NCBI RefSeq assembly: GCF_000986865.1
Contig: NZ_LAVS01000026.1
Coordinates: forward strand, 1-64,000
Length of the DNA: 64,000 bases
Direction: 5' to 3'
Origin: Rheinheimera mesophila
GTDB taxonomy: Bacteria > Pseudomonadota > Gammaproteobacteria > Enterobacterales > Alteromonadaceae
In this document: positions 1-7,577 of the stretch, piece after piece
How the letters are laid out: every line of letters starts with the position of its first letter
How positions within the stretch are numbered: position 1 is the first letter of the stretch
The notes under the pieces: model-generated
Told to the model about the DNA's origin: nothing
Databases searched by the model: none
What the model saw: only the letters and a program-made list of their open reading frames with translations
Made by a program: the position numbers and the translations under genes

Positions 1-402
1 TGAAACTAAAAAAAACGAAATGGTTAATAAGGCTATAACTTTGAACATTTTAGAAATTCCTTTTATGTTTTTATTTTTAAAAATCTGAGTCTGCACCTGA
101 AATCGGGAATTCAATTTAGCAGCGTAAGCCAACGTTAGTAAATGATTTTCGGTGTTAGTAGGTGACTATTTTATCTAGGAAAACTCAAGCATGAAATTGA
201 AGCGGCTGAAGTAGGGCAAATGTTCAGAGTGCCTGCTTTTCACACAAAGCGACGATGCAAAGGAACTTAGAAAACGGACGGGCTACTACGTTAGCAGACC
301 CTGTCCAGCATGGATGCTGGACAGGAGCCTACAAGGATGTATTTACGGCGTGTCTGCGTTGTAGTTGCCCGCTCCGTTTTGAGGCAGAAGCACGAGTCTG
401 AA
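1..402. other. Gene-free left edge of the window
   Basis: No convincing coding frame was found in the first 402 bases. The first 200 bases are A/T-rich, with stops in every frame. The right half holds a strong inverted repeat (listed separately) followed by a GC-richer tail up to the end of the methyltransferase gene. The 3' end of a gene outside the window cannot be excluded. Confidence 0.5.
300..325. repeat. Perfect 12-bp inverted repeat, REP-like element
   Basis: The arms CCTGTCCAGCAT and ATGCTGGACAGG are perfectly complementary and separated by GG. A conserved-looking tail (AGCCTACAAGGATGTATTTA, 326-345, then CGGCGTGTC) follows. From memory, hairpins with this kind of tail occur as dispersed extragenic repeats in marine Gammaproteobacteria. 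Only one copy is in this window, so repeat status is inference. It lies downstream of the methyltransferase gene and could act as a transcript end. Confidence 0.45.
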
Positions 403-1587
403 TCACTCCGACTGCAGCAATAACTCTTCCAAGCAATGCTGCTGTATCCCGTAAAACGCTTTGATCTGCTGAACCTGGGCCAAAATCTGTTCGCGGCTTT
501 TAGGCTTTTGGCTTTTTACCGCCAGGATCATTTTATTTTTGCTGGTGTGTTCCAGTGAGATAAATTCAAACACCTGAGTGTCGTAGCCATAAGCTTCCAG
601 CAGCAAGGCGCGTAAGCTGTCGGTGAGCATTTCAGCTTGCTCACCGGCATGAATACCGTGTTTGAGCATAGGTTGTAACAGTGGCGGGCTGATCAGTTGC
701 GGTCGTAGCTGTTTATGGCAACAAGGTGAGCACATAATCATCGAAGCGCCGGTGCGAATGCCCATATGAATAGCGTAATCCGTCGCTATATCGCAGGCAT
801 GCAGCGCTATCATCACATCTATGCCTTTGGCCTGAAAATGCTTTACATCGCCCTGCTCAAAGCCAATACCCTGCAAATTTAAATCACAGGCCACGCTATT
901 GCATAAATCCACCAGTTCCTGGCGCAGTTCGACGCCCGTCACTTTGGCATTAAGCCCTAACTGATGTGTCAGATAGTCATGCACCGCAAAAGTCAGATAA
1001 GCTTTGCCGGAGCCAAAATCAGCAATATGCACTTGAGGTTTTTGTTTTAAGCCGGTTTGGTTTAACGCCCGGTCGAACACTTCAACAAACTTATTGATTT
1101 GCTTCCATTTACGTGACATGGCGGGCACCAGCTTATGGTTAGCATCCGTCACACCAAGCTGCTGCAAAAAAGGCCTGTCCAGCGTTAAAAAGCGCTGCTT
1201 TTCTTTATCATGAGTGAAGGCCGCAGAGCTCGCAGCAGCCTGTTTAATAGCTTTAGTGCTGCTTAACACTTTGCCTTTTTTGCTGATACTGAGCTGTGTT
1301 TCGCTATCCAGCGCTGTGAAATGAGCGGCTTTAAAATCAGTGCCTAATAAGGTTTGAATAAGCACAAGCCCTTCAGTCACCACGAAGTTTTTAGTGATAT
1401 CCCGCGTTTTATGCCGGTATAAAAAACTTAAATGCGGGATTTCTTTTAATACCACAGGCCGCACTTCAATCCGCACCAATGTGCTGTCTTCGCCCTGATA
1501 ACTGCTTAAAACCAGCTTTTGCCAGCTATTGTGTTCAAGTTTTTGCTGAAGAAGTTGCATAAAGGCGCTGAAATCTGAAGTACTCAC
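403..1587 (-). CDS. Class I SAM-dependent methyltransferase (Methyltransf_32 type)
   Basis: About 394 residues. The C-terminal half is a Rossmann methyltransferase: motif I reads ADFGSGKAYLTF, followed by an acidic residue after the second strand (GVELRQEL), ALHACDIATD, and a SPCCHK motif typical of the METTL25/GSTCD-like methyltransferase family. The N-terminal 150 residues have no domain I recognise. The substrate is unknown; relatives are often called rRNA or protein methyltransferases without proof. A TTG at 1602 extends the frame by 5 residues, but GTG at 1587 has a purine-rich AGAGA before it and is preferred. It lies 64 bases downstream of rmuC on the same strand and may be co-transcribed with it. 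Confidence 0.8.
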   Translation of the reverse strand: MSTSDFSAFMQLLQQKLEHNSWQKLVLSSYQGEDSTLVRIEVRPVVLKEIPHLSFLYRHKTRDITKNFVVTEGLVLIQTLLGTDFKAAHFTALDSETQLSISKKGKVLSSTKAIKQAAASSAAFTHDKEKQRFLTLDRPFLQQLGVTDANHKLVPAMSRKWKQINKFVEVFDRALNQTGLKQKPQVHIADFGSGKAYLTFAVHDYLTHQLGLNAKVTGVELRQELVDLCNSVACDLNLQGIGFEQGDVKHFQAKGIDVMIALHACDIATDYAIHMGIRTGASMIMCSPCCHKQLRPQLISPPLLQPMLKHGIHAGEQAEMLTDSLRALLLEAYGYDTQVFEFISLEHTSKNKMILAVKSQKPKSREQILAQVQQIKAFYGIQQHCLEELLLQSE

Positions 1588-1651
1588 GGAAATTCTCTGC
1601 AATTAAAAAAGGCGGTTAGTATAAACCTGACCACGCATCGCCCCTAGTGCT

Positions 1652-3154
1652 TTATGGCGCTGACGGAGTTTTTGTCTCTGCCAAAGCGTCTGAATCAAAC
1701 TCAATCTGCGATTTTTCGACAAAATACTCCGGCAGCTCCGCCTGTATAGCCGGAGTTAACTCTTTAAATTCATTGACCTGTTTCACCAGGTTCGCCCTGC
1801 CCTTATACAGTTGGCTTTCCGCGGTTTCGTAGGCTTCCTGCGCCTTGTTCAGGCTTTCTTTCACCCTTAAAAAGGTGGTCAGGAAAGTGCGCAGTTTGTT
1901 AAACACCGCATCGGCGCGTTTGGCGAGCTCTGCCGTGTGCTTATGCTGCTCCTCGTAGCGCCATAACTGCCGCACAATATTCAGGCTGGTGAGCAACGTA
2001 GTCGGTGTCGCTACCAATACATTCTGATTCAGCGCTTGCTGGAATAAGCTTTCATCGGCTTTTAACGCTTCAACAAAAGCCGATTCAATAGGCACAAACA
2101 TAAAGACTAAATCCGGAGAATTCAGGCCAGGTAATTTATGATAATTACGGTCGGACAGCTCTTTAATCCGCGCCGCCATGGAAGCCACATGTTCCTGTAG
2201 CGCCAGTTTACGCTCCGTATCATCTTCTGAATTGATATACCGGCTGTAGGCGTTTAACGACACTTTGGCGTCAATGATCAAATGTTTGCCCTGCGGCAAA
2301 AACACTACTAAATCAGGCCTTAACTTATGGCCATCTTCCTGAGTGACCGAAAACTCGCGCTGGTAATCCTGGCCTGATCGCAAGCCGGAACGCTCCAGTA
2401 CATTTTCTAAAACTAGTTCACCCCAGTTGCCCTGAGTTTTTTTTTGGCCTTTCAGTGCCACCGCCAGTTGATGCGCTTCTTCGGTGATTTGCTGGTTCAG
2501 CAGTTTTAAATGCTGTAGCTCGTGATTGAGGAGCGCCTGCTGCTGACTGTCTTTGAGGTGAATATCTTCGACTTTGCTTTTAAAGGCATCCAGTTGCAAA
2601 CGGAATGGATTAAGCAGGCTATTTAATGCCTCTTGATTCGAGGCCTGGAAACGGCTCGATTTTTCTTCAAAAATTTGCTGCGCTAGCTGCTGAAATTCAA
2701 GGCTGAGTTGCTGCTTGCTTTGTTGTAACAAGGCTTGCTGCTCGGCGAAATGCTGCTGTTTTTCTTTTAAGCTGATTTGCAAGGCGCTGTGTTCACGCTG
2801 CAACTGCATATAGTCGTGCTGCTGGCTTTGATACTGCTGTTTTAATTCAGTCCAAAGTTCCGATACCTGCTGATACTGGCTTTGGCTGCGCGCCAGCTCG
2901 GCAGCATATTTTTGCTGCTGGTAACTTAAGTCTTTAAAGTCGTCCTGCGCCTGTTGTAGCTGCTGCTGAACCTGCTCAAGCACTAGCTTATCGTGTTGAT
3001 TTTGTTGGGCTTGCAGTTGGTTAGCGCTTTGCAGTAACAGCAATTCCTGCTGCTTTTTCTGCGCTTCTCTGTACCAATACCATAGGCCGCCAGCACAACA
3101 CAGCATCCCCACAGCGCAACACACCAATAAAATAAACGAAGCTTGTGGGGTCAT
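1652..3154 (-). CDS. rmuC: DNA recombination protein RmuC
   Basis: 500 residues, the usual family length. An N-terminal membrane anchor (about residues 7-27) is followed by a long Gln-rich coiled coil (about 30-200). The RmuC core then contains GNWGELVLENVLERSGL and a PD-(D/E)XK-like nuclease signature (RPDLVVFLP then LIIDAKVS). RmuC limits inversions between short inverted repeats in E. coli, presumably as a nuclease at stalled or recombining DNA. The ATG start has GAGAGG a few bases upstream. It follows the small lipoprotein gene by 22 bases on the same strand, so the two may share a transcript. Confidence 0.93.
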   Translation of the reverse strand: MTPQASFILLVCCAVGMLCCAGGLWYWYREAQKKQQELLLLQSANQLQAQQNQHDKLVLEQVQQQLQQAQDDFKDLSYQQQKYAAELARSQSQYQQVSELWTELKQQYQSQQHDYMQLQREHSALQISLKEKQQHFAEQQALLQQSKQQLSLEFQQLAQQIFEEKSSRFQASNQEALNSLLNPFRLQLDAFKSKVEDIHLKDSQQQALLNHELQHLKLLNQQITEEAHQLAVALKGQKKTQGNWGELVLENVLERSGLRSGQDYQREFSVTQEDGHKLRPDLVVFLPQGKHLIIDAKVSLNAYSRYINSEDDTERKLALQEHVASMAARIKELSDRNYHKLPGLNSPDLVFMFVPIESAFVEALKADESLFQQALNQNVLVATPTTLLTSLNIVRQLWRYEEQHKHTAELAKRADAVFNKLRTFLTTFLRVKESLNKAQEAYETAESQLYKGRANLVKQVNEFKELTPAIQAELPEYFVEKSQIEFDSDALAETKTPSAP

Positions 3155-3176
3155 GGTCCTCTCGGTATCTGGTTAT

Positions 3177-3596
3177 TTAGCGGCTTGGGTTACCTATAGC
3201 GCATTTATGTTCAATACAGGCGCTGACGGGTGGCAGCATCATCTGGCAGGTTGACATTAAGCCAAGCTTTTCATTTTGCTGCTTTTTTAGCTTTTGGTAA
3301 CGTTCACTGGTGTAGCTTAGCATTTTTTCATCCGTGTGCAGTGTCGAATAAATCAGATACTGATCCGGTCCTCCACAAGGCCGGGCTCCTATACCTATAA
3401 CTTTGCACTGATTGTCCTGCTCACAGCCTTTATTCTCAGTCAGGCGCTCCAGCCGCATTTGCAATTGGCGGGTGTCCAGTTGCAATTGAGCTAAAGGGCC
3501 ATCTAACTGGGTGGTCAGGTTGTCTTTGTCTGCAGGTACGGTAGCGCACCCGGTTAATGACAATACAAGCAAACTCAGAGTTAACGTTTTTTTCAT
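3177..3596 (-). CDS. Small Cys-rich lipoprotein of unknown function
   Basis: 139 residues. The N-terminus is a lipoprotein signal with a lipobox ending in LTGC (Cys17), so the product should be lipid-anchored in the envelope. The mature part has six spaced cysteines, including GCEQDNQC, RPCGGPDQY, MSTCQMM, SACIEHKC, which suggests disulfides in the periplasm. The CGGP and SxC pattern recurs in small bacterial lipoproteins, but I cannot name a characterised family. It lies 22 bases upstream of rmuC on the same strand. Confidence 0.75.
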   Translation of the reverse strand: MKKTLTLSLLVLSLTGCATVPADKDNLTTQLDGPLAQLQLDTRQLQMRLERLTENKGCEQDNQCKVIGIGARPCGGPDQYLIYSTLHTDEKMLSYTSERYQKLKKQQNEKLGLMSTCQMMLPPVSACIEHKCAIGNPSR

Positions 3597-3731
3597 TTTT
3601 TATCTCCTGAACAGCTTGCCCGCCCAAATGGCGAAAAGCCCTGCAACAGCGCATGATGCGCCTATCTTAGAGATCGAACGCAACGCGGACAAGAGAGTTA
3701 CAGCAGAAATTTGTAAGCAATTTATTAACTT

Positions 3732-3765
3732 GAGTAAAGAGAGCGAAAAAACACTCTCTTTACTC
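3732..3765 (-). terminator. 12-bp inverted repeat after etfA
   Basis: The arms GAGTAAAGAGAG and CTCTCTTTACTC are perfectly complementary with a 10-base loop. The hairpin sits just past the etfA stop, where a terminator is expected. Read on the minus strand the U-tract is poor (AAGTTAA follows), so it may be a weak terminator or an RNA-stabilising stem. Confidence 0.4.
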
Positions 3766-3785
3766 CGATCAAATGAAGGTGAACA

Positions 3786-4712
3786 TTAAATCTTCGCTTC
3801 GAGCTCAGGCAGGATAGTAAACAAGTCGCCGACCAGACCGTAATCGGCCACCTGGAAAATAGGCGCTTCAGGGTCTTTGTTGATCGCCACTATTACTTTG
3901 GAGTCTTTCATCCCCGCCAAATGCTGGATGGCACCAGATATACCCACCGCAATATACAAGTCTGGCGCTACAATTTTACCTGTCTGACCAACCTGCATAT
4001 CGTTTGGCACAAAACCCGCGTCTACTGCAGCGCGTGAGGCACCAATAGCAGCGTTCAGCTTGTCGGCTATACCATTTAACAGCGCAAAGTTTTCGCCATT
4101 TTGCATACCACGGCCGCCTGAGATAATCACGCGTGCTGCAGTCAGTTCCGGGCGCTCAGATTTGGTCAGCTCTTCACCAACAAAACGGGATACACCAGCG
4201 TCTTTTGCCAGGCTGATAGTTTCAATCGCTGCACTATTGCCTGTTTCCACCGCATCAAAAGCGGCAGAGCGTACTGTCAGCACTTTGATGGCATCGCTAC
4301 TTTTTACTGTCGCTATCGCATTACCGGCATAGACTGGGCGGACAAAGGTATCGGCGCTTTCAATGGCAATGACATCAGAAATTTGTGCCACATCTAATAA
4401 AGCAGCAACCCGGGGTAAAAAGTTTTTACCATGGGTGGTCGCACTGGCGACAACATGCTGATAATCCTTTGCCAGTTCTGTCACCAGCAAACTGATATTT
4501 TCTGCCAACTGATGCTGATACACGGCTGAATCTGCGTGCAATACTTTGCTGACACCCGCCAAAGTCGCCGCTTCAGCCGCTACTGCAGCAGAGTTAAAGC
4601 CTGCTACTAGCAGGTGAATATCACCACCAATCTGACTGGCGGCTTTAACGGCTTTATGGGTATCGGCCTTCAGGCTCTGATTGTTGTGTTCGGCTATGAC
4701 TAAAATGCTCAT
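3786..4712 (-). CDS. etfA: Electron transfer flavoprotein subunit alpha
   Basis: 308 residues. The C-terminal FAD-binding region is clear: [31 protein letters not shown], and IQHLAGM followed by [12 protein letters not shown]. With EtfB it forms the soluble heterodimer that takes electrons from acyl-CoA and branched-chain acyl-CoA dehydrogenases and passes them to ETF:ubiquinone oxidoreductase, which is encoded divergently next door. Its start overlaps the etfB stop by one base (TGATG), so translation is probably coupled. Confidence 0.96.
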   Translation of the reverse strand: MSILVIAEHNNQSLKADTHKAVKAASQIGGDIHLLVAGFNSAAVAAEAATLAGVSKVLHADSAVYQHQLAENISLLVTELAKDYQHVVASATTHGKNFLPRVAALLDVAQISDVIAIESADTFVRPVYAGNAIATVKSSDAIKVLTVRSAAFDAVETGNSAAIETISLAKDAGVSRFVGEELTKSERPELTAARVIISGGRGMQNGENFALLNGIADKLNAAIGASRAAVDAGFVPNDMQVGQTGKIVAPDLYIAVGISGAIQHLAGMKDSKVIVAINKDPEAPIFQVADYGLVGDLFTILPELEAKI

Positions 4713-5461
4713 CAGATCACCTTCGCTTCTTGTTTTAATTTGGCTACCAATTCATCAACTGAACCCACCACTACACCGGCTTTGCGGCTTGCCGGGGCTG
4801 TGACTTTCAACGTAGTGACATTGGAGTTTAAGTTCACACCGTAGCTGTCGGCCGCTTTGACATCCAAAGGTTTTTTCTTCGCTTTCATAATGTTAGGCAG
4901 TGACGCATAACGAGGTTCGTTTAAACGCAGATCGGTCGATACCACGGCTGGTAAGTTCAATTCCACCTGCTGTAAACCACCGTCAATTTCGCGAGTCACA
5001 TTGACTTTGCCATCGGCCACAACCACTTTAGAGGCAAAAGTGCCCTGGCCCATACCCGTTAATGCCGCCAGCATCTGACCTGTCTGGTTATTGTCTGAAT
5101 CTATGGCTTGTTTACCCAAGATCACCAGTTGTGGCTGCTCATCTGCCACCACTTTGCTTAATAACTTCGCCACTTGCAGTGAATCAAGGCTTAATTCAGT
5201 GTCAATTTGCAATGCACGGTCTGCACCTAAAGCTAATGCAGTACGCAGTTGTTCCTGCACTGCGGCAGGCCCAATAGACACCACCACCACTTCAGTGGCT
5301 ACGCCTGCTTCTTTTAAGCGTACTGCTTCTTCGACTGCGATTTCACAAAACGGATTGAGTGCCATTTTTACGTTGGCTAAATCCACACCGCTTTGATCGG
5401 CCTTTACCCGTACTTTGACGTTGTAATCTATGACCCGTTTGACCGGTACTAAAATCTTCAT
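4712..5461 (-). CDS. etfB: Electron transfer flavoprotein subunit beta
   Basis: 249 residues, standard length. It opens with [20 protein letters not shown] and contains the AMP-binding and interaction region [25 protein letters not shown] and [15 protein letters not shown]. It is first in the etfBA operon. The promoter region is shared with the divergent ETF-QO gene and holds two similar palindromic operators, suggesting that the whole ETF pathway is regulated together. Confidence 0.96.
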   Translation of the reverse strand: MKILVPVKRVIDYNVKVRVKADQSGVDLANVKMALNPFCEIAVEEAVRLKEAGVATEVVVVSIGPAAVQEQLRTALALGADRALQIDTELSLDSLQVAKLLSKVVADEQPQLVILGKQAIDSDNNQTGQMLAALTGMGQGTFASKVVVADGKVNVTREIDGGLQQVELNLPAVVSTDLRLNEPRYASLPNIMKAKKKPLDVKAADSYGVNLNSNVTTLKVTAPASRKAGVVVGSVDELVAKLKQEAKVI

Positions 5462-5495
5462 AAAAACCCCATTCGGCCGCTATACTCAGCACTAA

Positions 5496-5563
5496 GTTGA
5501 CGTTAAGGTAAAGCTGATTCGTTTCACGCCAACAATCTACTGACTGTTGACGTTAACGTCAAC
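5496..5563. promoter_or_regulatory. Two matching operators between etfB and ETF-QO genes (LiuR-like)
   Basis: A perfect 18-bp palindrome GTTGACGTTAACGTCAAC lies at 5546-5563. A related copy GTTGACGTTAAGGTAAAG (15 of 18 matches) lies at 5496-5513, exactly 50 bp (about five helical turns) away. The ACGT-N2-ACGT core resembles operators of MerR-family LiuR, which controls branched-chain amino-acid catabolism and ETF genes in many Gammaproteobacteria. Regulator identity is inference; no liuR is in the window. Confidence 0.6.
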
Positions 5564-5674
5564 CTGAAATACCCTAGCGCACAGCAGAAGTTCTAAATTT
5601 TATGTCAAGATAAACATCCATCAGCAGAACAAGGCAAAACGCCAGACAAAAACGATGGATAAGTTGAGGTTGTT

Positions 5675-7321
5675 GTGGTTGAACGTGAGTCGATGGAATT
5701 TGATGTAGTGATAGTAGGTGCGGGCCCTGCAGGTTTATCGACCGCTATCCGCCTGGCTCAGCAAGCTAAAACCGCTGGCACAGAGATCAGCCTCTGCGTG
5801 GTGGAAAAAGGCTCAGAAGTGGGAGCCCATATTTTATCCGGTGCCGTATTTGAACCCCGCGCTTTAAACGAGCTATTCCCTGACTGGCAAAAGATGAACG
5901 CTCCCGTAACCACATCGGTTACGCATGACCATATTTATCTGTTAAAAAATGAAACCGATGCACAAAAATTGCCTAATTTTCTGGTGCCTAAAACCATGCA
6001 CAATGAAGGGAACTACATTGTGTCGATCGGCAACTTATGTCGCTGGCTCGCCACACAGGCGGAACAACTGGGAGTCGAGATTTTCCCCGGTTTTACTGCC
6101 GCAGACTTGCTGATCGAAGATGATGTGGTCAAAGGTGTAATTACCGGCGAAATGGGCGTAGCCCGGGATGGCAGCCAAAAAGACAGTTACGTGCCCGCCA
6201 TGGAGCTGCGTGGTAAATACACTGTGTTTGCCGAAGGCTGCCGTGGTCATTTAGGCAAGCAACTGATTGCCCGCTATGAACTGGATAAAGGCCGCTCTCC
6301 GCAGCATTATGCGTTAGGTTTTAAAGAAATCTGGGACGTACCGGCAGAGCAGCATCAACAAGGTTTAGTGGTGCACAGCGCAGGCTGGCCATTACAGGAC
6401 GACACCAGCGGTGGTGGTTACTTATACCATGCCGAAGGTCAGCAAATTGTGGTGGGTTTAATAGTGGATTTGAACTACAGCAACCCACACCTGAGCCCCT
6501 TTGAAGAATTTCAACGTTACAAACAGCACCCTGTGATTAAGCAGTATCTGCAAGGCGGTAAACGGGTGTGTTACGGTGCCCGCGCTATTGCCAAAGGCGG
6601 TTTGAATAGCCTGCCAAAAATGACCTTTCCCGGCGGCGTATTGGTCGGTTGTGACGCCGGCACGCTGAACTTTGCCAAAATCAAAGGCAATCACACTGCG
6701 ATGAAATCCGGCATGTTGGCGGCAGAAACTATCTTTGCAGCCTTGCAACAAGACAAAGCTGGTGCTGATCTCACTGAATTTGCAGCGCAGTTTGAACAAA
6801 GCTGGTTATTTGATGAGTTATTCAGAAGCCGCAACTTTGGTCCTGCCATGCATAAATTTGGCTCCTTCTGGGGCGGTGCTTTTAATACGCTGGATCAGAA
6901 TATCTTTGCCGGCAAACTGCCCTTTACTTTAAAAGATGAGACTGTGGATCATCTGACGTTAAGACCAGCAGCCGAAGTGCCAAAAATTCAGTATGCCAAA
7001 CCAGACAATGTCCTTAGTTTCGACCGTTTGTCTTCGGTGTACTTGTCCAACACCAATCATGAAGAAGATCAGCCCTGCCATTTGAAACTGGCGGATGCTG
7101 CTATTCCTGTGTCAGTGAACCTGGCTTTATACGATGAACCTGCACAGCGCTATTGCCCCGCCGGTGTTTACGAAATTGTTGAAGAGAATAACCAGCCGCG
7201 ACTGCAGATCAATGCGCAAAACTGTATTCATTGCAAAACCTGTGATATCAAAGACCCACGCCAAAACATCACCTGGGTGACGCCTGAGGGCGCCGGTGGT
7301 CCAAATTATCCGAATATGTAG
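5675..7321 (+). CDS. Electron transfer flavoprotein-ubiquinone oxidoreductase
   Basis: 548 residues. The N-terminal FAD Rossmann motif is VVIVGAGPAG, and the C-terminal ferredoxin-like domain carries the 4Fe-4S cysteines in RYCPAGVYE and NCIHCKTCDIKDP, ending GGPNYPNM as is usual. This membrane-associated enzyme passes electrons from reduced ETF to the quinone pool. The GTG start at 5675 gives VERESMEFDVV, matching the usual N-terminus of the family, and has TGAGG five bases before it; ATG 5693 is the alternative. It is divergent from etfBA and shares its control region. Confidence 0.95.
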   Translation: MVERESMEFDVVIVGAGPAGLSTAIRLAQQAKTAGTEISLCVVEKGSEVGAHILSGAVFEPRALNELFPDWQKMNAPVTTSVTHDHIYLLKNETDAQKLPNFLVPKTMHNEGNYIVSIGNLCRWLATQAEQLGVEIFPGFTAADLLIEDDVVKGVITGEMGVARDGSQKDSYVPAMELRGKYTVFAEGCRGHLGKQLIARYELDKGRSPQHYALGFKEIWDVPAEQHQQGLVVHSAGWPLQDDTSGGGYLYHAEGQQIVVGLIVDLNYSNPHLSPFEEFQRYKQHPVIKQYLQGGKRVCYGARAIAKGGLNSLPKMTFPGGVLVGCDAGTLNFAKIKGNHTAMKSGMLAAETIFAALQQDKAGADLTEFAAQFEQSWLFDELFRSRNFGPAMHKFGSFWGGAFNTLDQNIFAGKLPFTLKDETVDHLTLRPAAEVPKIQYAKPDNVLSFDRLSSVYLSNTNHEEDQPCHLKLADAAIPVSVNLALYDEPAQRYCPAGVYEIVEENNQPRLQINAQNCIHCKTCDIKDPRQNITWVTPEGAGGPNYPNM

Positions 7322-7348
7322 TGCTCACTAGGTAATAGTCAGGGGGAG

Positions 7349-7394
7349 ATGGGATCAGAAGCAAAAAACTAAAATCGACAGCTTCTGATCCCAT
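7349..7394 (+). terminator. 14-bp inverted repeat after the ETF-QO gene
   Basis: The arms ATGGGATCAGAAGC and GCTTCTGATCCCAT are perfectly complementary, with an 18-base A-rich loop, followed by TTATTT. It is the first structure after the ETF-QO stop and may end that transcript. The long loop and only modest T run make it atypical, so it could instead be an extragenic repeat. Confidence 0.4.
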
Positions 7395-7493
7395 TTATTT
7401 GCAGCGAACTGCCATATTTTTCAATTTTATTTTTCTGTTTATCAAAAAGTTCAATTCTCTGCGATGATTTTGCTGTACTGTTCCAGATGCCAA

Positions 7494-7522
7494 TTGTAAT
7501 AATAGACAGCTAAGTCTATGTT
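7494..7522 (+). promoter_or_regulatory. Candidate sigma-70 promoter of the tubulin-like gene with embedded inverted repeat
   Basis: TTGTAA (7494-7499) and TATGTT (7517-7522) are separated by 17 bases, leaving a leader of about 50 bases. A small inverted repeat ATAGAC-N6-GTCTAT (7502-7519) covers the spacer and part of the -10, where a repressor could bind. This is pattern matching only. Confidence 0.35.
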
Positions 7523-7577
7523 TATGACACGAATAGATTGCAGCTCAGAACAATAAAAATAGCCCGGAAGGTCATCC

